From: Bimastos eiseni
Taxonomy: Eukaryota; Annelida; Clitellata; Crassiclitellata; Lumbricidae
Reading direction: 5' to 3'
Length of the DNA: 64,000 bases
Assembly: GCA_959347315.1 (NCBI GenBank)
Contig: OY365822.1
Location: forward strand, 5,680,000-5,743,999
Shown piece after piece: positions 15,401 through 24,400 of this stretch. The position numbers and the translations under genes are program-made. The notes beneath the pieces are model-generated. The model saw nothing but the letters and a program-made list of their open reading frames with translations. It was not told the origin of the DNA and ran no database searches. Position 1 is the first letter of the stretch; every line of letters starts with the position of its first letter.

Positions 15401-18400
15401 GTAACACAGCATAAGACATCGACCAATCACAAAGAAACACAGTATAAGACATCGACCAATCACAAAGTAACACAGCATACGACATCGACCAATCACAAAG
15501 TAACACAGCATAAGACATCGACCAATCACAAAGTAACACAGCATAAAACATCGACCAATCACAAAGTAACACAGCATAAGACATCGACCAATCACAAAGT
15601 AACACAGCATCGACCAATCACAGCCAGCTAAAAATTCACCCATGTAAATTTAGGCAATAAATCATTCATATTCAACATTTATCCCCAAACTTTTCTGCTA
15701 CAGAACCCTCCTTAAAACATAAGCACCAACACTAAAGCAATGCAAAAATCAAACCTGACTGTTTAGATACTTCAAGTTAATGTCACACCAAAACCTCTGT
15801 ACATAACTCTGTCTAAATCAGTGGTTCCCAATCTTTTTCAACTTAGGGCCACTTTTATTTAGTTGGAGGACATGATGGGCCACAACATCAAAAATAATTA
15901 TTTTAAATTTTAAGCTTTTTATTTAATAATAGAATCAAATTACACAATGGGTAAATTCCGGTTTAATCATTTTAGATTAGTAAAAACATCAAAAAACATA
16001 ATAATTTATATTAGAAAATAATTATTCTATCAGATATTAATTTTGTGCACAAATATTTTTTTATCCTTGATAGGTCGAGGGCCACTTATTGAGACCTGGC
16101 GGGCCACTGGTTTAAATTGCAAGCAGAAATTGGATCCCAATGAACACCGATTGGTGACAATTCATTATATCAGTTAACAATAATAATAATAATAAACTTC
16201 GCTTAATTTCAAACTGACTAACCACAGTATGATCCCAAATACAGCATGAACGAATGATGACAAGTATTACAGGAGTTGAATTTAACTGTCGGCAGCCATG
16301 CAAGGCGCTCATTAAATAATACATAGACTAGACCAGAGAAATGAAATACTTACGGTTGAGAAGAGTCTTGTTCGATGGTGCGCATCAAGGTCAATATTCT
16401 TTGCCAGAAGCAGACGGCCACAGGCCGCTAACAACTCCTCAAGGGCGCCCTCCTCAGATATCTTCCTCTCAAGCAATGAAGCAACCACCTGAAATATTGG
16501 AAGATCAATCAATCAATCAACCAATCAATCAATCAATGAAACTTAATAAATCTGCTTAGAGGCGCTCCCCATCCAACCTCAGCCAAAAAAAAAACGAATT
16601 TCAGCATAGAATAGAAATGGGATAGAGAGCTCCCAAGCAAATCCAAGCAGTCAGGTCCATAACCCAAAAAAAGCACAATATGTCACATATATATTATCAT
16701 GCTATATAGGAGTCACATTCATATAAGTCATATACACGAGTCATATACACGAGTCATATACAGGAGTCGTATACACGAGTCATATACACGAGTCATATAC
16801 ATGAGTCATCACAGAATTCTACTCCTGCAAAACTAGATCCTTAATCATTGGAACTAACCGTTACAACTGCTTCTTTCTCGGTTATGAGCGTTCCACTGTT
16901 CCTGTTGATCCAGATGATCAGTAACTTCAAGACTCCTTTCAGGTTACGAGTTTCATCGCATCTCAGCTTCTCCTAAATTGCCATTTAAAAAAGTTTAAGT
17001 CTTGTTAACAGAAAAGTCATTTCAGTAAATAAACAACTAAGCATATCGTTTCAAAAAGTTAATAAATGTAATTCAAACAACAATGACATATATATATATA
17101 ATATATATATGTATAAATATATATATATATTTATATAAATATATATATATCTTTGTTTATCGTGTTGCACTGAACAACAAATTGCATCATCTATGTATAT
17201 GAACAATAGCTGTCATTGTTTGCACCGAGATCTCGAGTTGGGCGAATAAAATTATCATCTATTTATATATATATATAGGATACTTGGGATATAGTTCCTA
17301 TTGGCTGTCGCTGGAGCTTAAAATCATAATTACTTGGCATTTGTAATTGCAATTGAACGTTTATACAGCGACTCAGACACAGCTAAACGGAGAACAGGAA
17401 AGCGTCCTGTCAAATAGATAAATCAAACAGGAGAAGATAATCATTCCAGATCAAGTTAGCAACTTCATAATAAATAGGAGAAAAGTTAATTCTCAATAAT
17501 GCAAACATACTCCGAACTGAGCCAAGGTAATCATCAAATAACACAGAAAAAAATACTCAAAAAATTGTAATCTGAAAACTATGAATTTGATGGGAAAATA
17601 GAGTACAATGAGATTCTGAAGAACTGATGTTGAATGTTCCGGACTGATAAACTCTGCCATCAGCTGGAACATGACGCAAAGGGCTTCTCCGACCGCTTCC
17701 GAGAAATCTCCGTCCAGTTTGTTCAGGAGAATGGGAACAACCTACAAAAACCAACGAAAAAAATCAACTCAATATCTCAAAATTCTGACAAAACAATTTG
17801 AGTAAAGGAATTTCTTTAGGATAAAAAAAACTATTCCACCGAAATGCACAACTCTATTACACAGCAAAAGGCATTGCGATAACCATAACCAAACCATAAC
17901 CAATAGACAGACAATCCTCAAAAAGAAGAACAGCAGTTCAGCTCAAGTAAGCGACTTCATTTTCTTAGCCTCAGCATATGAGGTCGTCTCCCTTGCCGTT
18001 TCGTCTTCCCATAGACAGTGGATAAGGGAAAGGTTGAGCAGAAATCTCAACCCAATTCTCTGTCCCAGTGAGATTTGACTTCGGGATCGACAGTTCACCA
18101 CATTAACCACTAATAAAGACAGAGACATAGAGACAGACAGATACACAGACAGATAGACACACAGACGGATCTAAAGAGACAGAGACAAACAGAAACCGGT
18201 GTCTTACATTGGCGGCCGTTCTGTTGAACTGCTTCTGAACTCCTTTGACCGTTTCGAAGAGAACATGGCCAACACCGTCCACCAGCTGAAAGCACAAGAA
18301 AAACACACCCAGCATTTTACCAACAACCCTATAACGCGCTTCAATAACAGTAGAAGATTCGATACTCATTATTCTGTCCAATTGCCTAATTGCGATGTGG

Positions 18401-21400
18401 TGGCGTAGTGGTACGTTCTGTGCCTTGCAATCGAATGGTCGCAGGTTTGAACCCACCTCAAATCCCAGTCTAGCAACCTTGCACAAGTTGCTCACCCATA
18501 ATTGTCAACAAGGAAGGCAACGGGAAACCAACTCACTCATCTCATCCCCAAGTGTCATAGAAGCCAATGGACCTGCCTTTGGGCAGAGAACTCATCGTCG
18601 TCACCGCCGCCACCCTCTTCATCACCATCACCGCCGCCACCACCATCATCATTACTTACTAACTCACTTATCTGACATCTGTTTCATAATTGCTAATTAT
18701 GATATTTTTTCAATGTTCATATCTGATGTTCCCACAGCACATAATCAATTTTAAGCACAATACAAAGCAAGTCAGCATCTGAACAAAGAATGACTTACGT
18801 CTCTATTATTATTCACTTTCTTGAAAATGTAGTCAAATAACTCGGCTGGCTCTTTATGCTGTAAACAACAAAAATTGAAAACATTTTCCATTCGTCTAAA
18901 CTAGCGGTCCCTCAAACTTTTGCAACTTACGGCCACTACTATTTAGTTGGAGGACATGATGGGCCACAAGGTTAAAAATAAGTATTTTAAGTTTTAAAAC
19001 TTTTTTATTTCATAATAGAATCAAATTACACAAAAAACATGCATATTTGTTAAAATTGAATTATAATTATTCGATGTAACTTAAAAACGTCAACAAAATA
19101 TAATAATTTATAATAGAAAAGAATTATTCGGTCAAATATAATTCATTGTTTGCAGTATATTTTTAATATCTTTGATAGATCGAGGGCCACTTTCTGAGGC
19201 ATGGCGGGCCACTTGTGGCCCGCGGGCCATAGGTTGGGATTCACTGGTCTAAACTATTGTCTTACCCTAAATTTTAATCAAGTGTGTATTCAAAGCACAC
19301 CGTACTAGACTCCTCTCGAAACCTTTATACTAGCAAATACAAAATTGTCTGTTCCAAACTCCACCACTCAGGTAGTGCCAGTCCCAAGTCGGATAAAGGA
19401 TGGTGATGCTAATGATATTTATTGTCACAGTGTCATTAAACTAAAACTAGTCTGCTACTGCTATTGTTCCATTTTTAAAAATAACAACAGCCGCAACGTG
19501 GAACAGTTCATCCAATCAAACATCTACAAACAAACTAAGCGTTGATAGTTACCTTTCGAACGAGGAAGGAAAAAGATTCGGCAGCAAACATCCTGATGTA
19601 CGTCTGATGGTGCTGCAGAAGTGGACAGATCAAGCTGTAGAAAAAGAATCATATATCAGCCAAATATCAATGCTATTTCTGACATCACTCAGTGCGACAA
19701 GTAATTTTTGGATCCGATACCATCCACGGCTACTTGTGAATTAGGTCGTATCTTTAAATATATCGTCCTCTTGTTCTCTGCCTCTCAGACAAGTTCAAAT
19801 GTCATCTTTCATATACTCGGGCTATAAAAAGGGCAGGTCGCCCAAGTCCTTCCTCTGTTTTTTTCTTAAGAGACCATCTCTCTTGCGTTGTCAAGTTCCA
19901 TCATCCGTACTCCAGGATCTACTCCTCGCCAGGAACCCGCATACCTCCATGAGGGCTTTATTGCCCACCACACACATTGAGACCCTCTGAGGTGCTTGTT
20001 GACCCATTTCAACCCCATTGGTTCTCATTGAATATATAAACATGTATATATAACAATTTGCATAATTACATAACTATGTATCCTCTGTCATGTGTCAAAT
20101 GTTTTTTTAAATGCACATGGTGTCCCTACTTAGCAGGACAGTCTAAAACCAAAAGATACCACCCAATTAAAAAACATAAAGACAAATTCAACTTAACCCT
20201 TTAATGACCAGCGTTATTGATTATGCCTTACACTTTAGTACATGCAGGTCGTTAAAGCGTTAAGTAAATTGATAAGTAAGTAAAATAAATCAATCTGCCG
20301 TTACCGAAAAATCTTTCTAATATCCTTGAGCATGAGTCGAAACAACGTCTGGAAGAGAATGGCAAGACACATGAAGACATCGTTCAAAACATCTGCATTG
20401 TGGTGCTCCACTTCGATTAGTTTCATCAGTACTTCACAGAATCTCTCAAAATACAGACCATAGAATTCACTGCGAAGATCTCGGCCCAAATGCACCACGA
20501 GACTACAAAGAAAACAGCAACAACAAATACTGAAGGTTCATATTTATCTAAGAATAAACCAAAATGAAATAAAAAAGAAAACATTTAAAACAGTTGAGGT
20601 GTTAGCTTTGCCTTCAAATATATCCTAAGATAATAAAAATAAGTATATACTTTATTGAACCGCTTGCAAATGCACTGCAGGCAATGTTCCCTCTAAGCTG
20701 TGTGCATGCGCAAATGGGCCGCAGAGCTAGTGCACTCAAGAATTTAGTGTGCACATAAATGTTTGTATGAAGCCATGTAAATCGAATCTCAAAGCCGGCT
20801 GTGGCCTAACATACTCCAGAAACTTTGGTTCCCTTGGCTGATATATGTGGGAATAATATGCCCCCATATCTATCTTTAGACAAGGAACTTTCCTTAGGTT
20901 ATCAGAATTAAATTACTGACTTAGAGGAAAAATTGACTGCAAGGACATCACATATGAACAATCAAGGAATGTACATTCATAAAATAATCTCAATATTCAA
21001 TTACACAACACATGTCTCCAGAGCTGTGACAAGAGAAAGAAAGTAAGCACTGTAAATTTAGTCACTCTGGGACTGAAACGACAATGGATAAAAGGATTGT
21101 GGCCAGCATATAATCAGGTGGACCTGAATGCTTCAAAATATTAAAACTGTATTTCAAACATTTTTATCACTGTTACCAAAATCGTGCTATAGAAAACTCA
21201 TGTTTCAGCCATCACACAAACAAGTATTGCTTAGCAAGTTCAAACACAGCTGTAGGATATTCACATGGCAAAAAACTGGCAGGGTTTTACAAATCACTCA
21301 AGCCTTACTTTCTTTAGTCGTGGCTGGGCAGGGAGCATTCCTGAGTAGGACCATGAAAGGACACAATATAAATGCTTGCAATGAATGAATATACTTTCAC

Positions 21401-24400
21401 CTCAGAAATACATATAAAAAAGATACTAAGAATCATAAAAAAAATAACAATGATCATCGTCATCTCACTCGAGCAGAGGTGTGAGTGCCATGCTGTGTGG
21501 TACAGCCAGATGTTCAAGCAGGGACTCGGCAATCTTGTCCTGAACAAACACAAGCATTAAAATATTAACAATACATTAAACAGAAGATTCTGAGTATTCC
21601 AAAGGTATGAAGTGTTGGCAACTTCATTTTCTTAGCCTATCCCTTGCCATCTCATCGTAGCATAGATTCAACCTATTCGTAGTGACCAAGCAGGCAGACC
21701 AGAAATCTCGTACCATACCATACTTCTGCCATGCTAGCCACTACACCATTGTATTCACGAAATGAGCAATTGTTTTGTAATGTTTTTAGATTTATATAGC
21801 GCCACTCATAACTATTCAGAGGCAATCCCTGTACTGGCCTAGTGTCACAACAATTAGCAAAATAGTGCACACTAAGCTGAAAAAATTCACCAGTGATGGG
21901 CCCAACGGATTCCTGCTCAGAGTCTCTGGGCCACAGATATATTACTCAGTCAACTGCAGCTGAAAGCCTTGATGGCCTAATAGTTATCCACAGGCACAAA
22001 ACTCAGAAGGACGTGGGTTCAACACCCGCTAATCCCATAAGGTTAGCTCAGCAATCAATACCCTAGGGCGAGGGTAAAATGATCAGCCATATGACATAGC
22101 CATAGAATTATAAACAAATAAACCAACATCATTGTTACCAGACAATTCACAAAGCCGAGACAAACAGAAACACATTTGCAGGGCCGTACCGAGGGGGGGC
22201 CAGCGGGGTCTTGGCCCAGGGTGCAAATGTGGATAGGGTGCAAATTTCAGGATGGAATAACTTATTATTCCATAAAATGCATTATTTTAAACATGTGGAG
22301 GCGCCAGATTGATGCTAGGCACAGGGCGCATTATAGCTCAGTATGGCCCTGCACATTTGAGTAGAAATAAACTGACAGACCACATACCTTATGAAGGATA
22401 ACTAACTCATAACTGCATGCCTTTGATTCCACCTCACGTCGGAAGGACACTGTACAACAACAGCAACACGTTTATTTTACTCTTCACTCAAAAAAAACTT
22501 CAAAACATCTTATAACAAAAGATAAAAAAAACGACATTCAAATTTAACCAAAATTAAACAGCAAAAAAAGTATTTAACTGGCTGCATATGGACCAACCAA
22601 ATGCTTTTCACTTTCACTGTAAATTAACCCTTTAACAAAGAGCTGCAATGGCTTGCCATATATTTCAATACACACTTATCATTAAAGGGTTAATTAATGG
22701 TGTTTCATTTCAGGGAGGTACTGGTGAAATGTTAACACAGAACAGATGAAAATTTCTGCCATATTATTCCAGAACTTTCTAGAATAATAGGGCAGAAATT
22801 TGATTCAAGAATATACCTGCGACCCCATGCTTGCTCGACGGTGATGAGTACACTGACTGTACACTGTCAGTGGGAAGATGAGACGGCGAGGGAGAGGACT
22901 GGTCACCCACCCTCGTGTGCCGAGGCTAAGAAAATGAAGTCGCTTACACTTCATCGCCATGGCTACCTCTCAGGTTAGATCGAGGGACCGCCCTTCTCCT
23001 TTTAGAATAATCATGCCATATAGTTTTCATCACAATCACCCTGTCAATAAAGCTGAGAAATCCATTCATGAATTTATATAGTGCCCCTTTAAGGGGACTG
23101 CTCAGAAGTTGCGTCTTGGTTAAGACCAGGCACTGCTTACTTACATGAGAAAATCTACCCACAAGAAATTCAGATCTTACGAAAATGCTGAGTCACGTTC
23201 AGCTCACACCATTTCTGTAACGCTAAGCCAAAATATGACTCATTTGCATCCTGAAAAATCACAAGATCAAACATCAATTAGTTATCAAACATCAATTAGT
23301 TATCAAACATCAATCAGTTATCAAACATCAATCAGTTATCAAACATCAATCAGTTATCAAACATCAATTAGTTATCAAACATCAATTAGTTATCAAACAT
23401 CAATTAGTTATCAAACATCAATTAGTTATCAAACATCAATTAGTTATCAAACATCAATCAGTTATCAAACATCAATTAGTTATCAAACATCAATTAGTTA
23501 TCAAACATCAATTAGTTATCAAACATCAATTAGTTATCAAACATCAATTAGTTATCAAACATCAATTAGTTATCAAACATCAATCAGTTATCAAACATCA
23601 ATCAGTTATCAAACATCAATTAGTTATCAAACATCAATTAGTTATCAAACATCAATCAGTTATCAAACATCAATTAGTTATCAAATTATCACAAAATTAA
23701 GTATTTTTCTGGATCTCGTTATGCATCCTTATAGGCAGCCAGCTAAAAAGTGAAAAATCAATTAAAAGTCCAGCTCCTTCTTAGAACTAGGTACTGAGAC
23801 TGGAGAGGGTTGCTTCTTTCACTGGATCCAGTGCAAGGAACAGTCTTCCTGACCACGTACAGAATGCAACACCTCTGGGGACATTCCATATACAGATCAA
23901 GTTCGATCCTTTTAAAGAATTTCATGGCGGTCGCTGATTTTTTCAAACTCCTGTACATCACTCTTTTCATCGGCTTCAGTCATTCTAAGGTGCTATATAA
24001 ATTTCATGAAAATTTTGCAGTTTATGCATTTCAAGTAGGTTCCTTGAAGGACATTGCAAAACTTCTCAGAATGAATGAATGTTTGTTTTATTGATAATCA
24101 ATTAAAACATGAATACCGAAATACCTCTGGTGTTGCTTGACTCTCATGGAGCAGACGTTGATGACTGATATTAATCTCATCCACCAATTCATTGAATGAC
24201 TTGAACTAAAACAAATAAATTTGTAGGGAAACTTGAAACACGTGACAACAACAAATCTCAGATTCGTAGTAGACTGCCTCTTATGGTCTCACTATATTAT
24301 TCCCATGGTGATCAGTTATGGCCAACCCAAAATAAAATGCTGCCCTTGACACCACTAACAAAAGCATCTTATAAAATTTTATTACTCTGGTATAACTAAG

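Noticed and set aside
14756..15643. 295- and 265-codon open frames with 11-residue repeats (minus) and a 149-codon frame (plus)
   Set aside because: They are read-through of the 33-bp satellite in UTP20 intron 12; the unit length is a multiple of three and stop-free in several frames.
23145..23753. 202-codon frame of TSISYQ repeats
   Set aside because: Read-through of the 18-bp intronic minisatellite, antisense to UTP20 exon 3.
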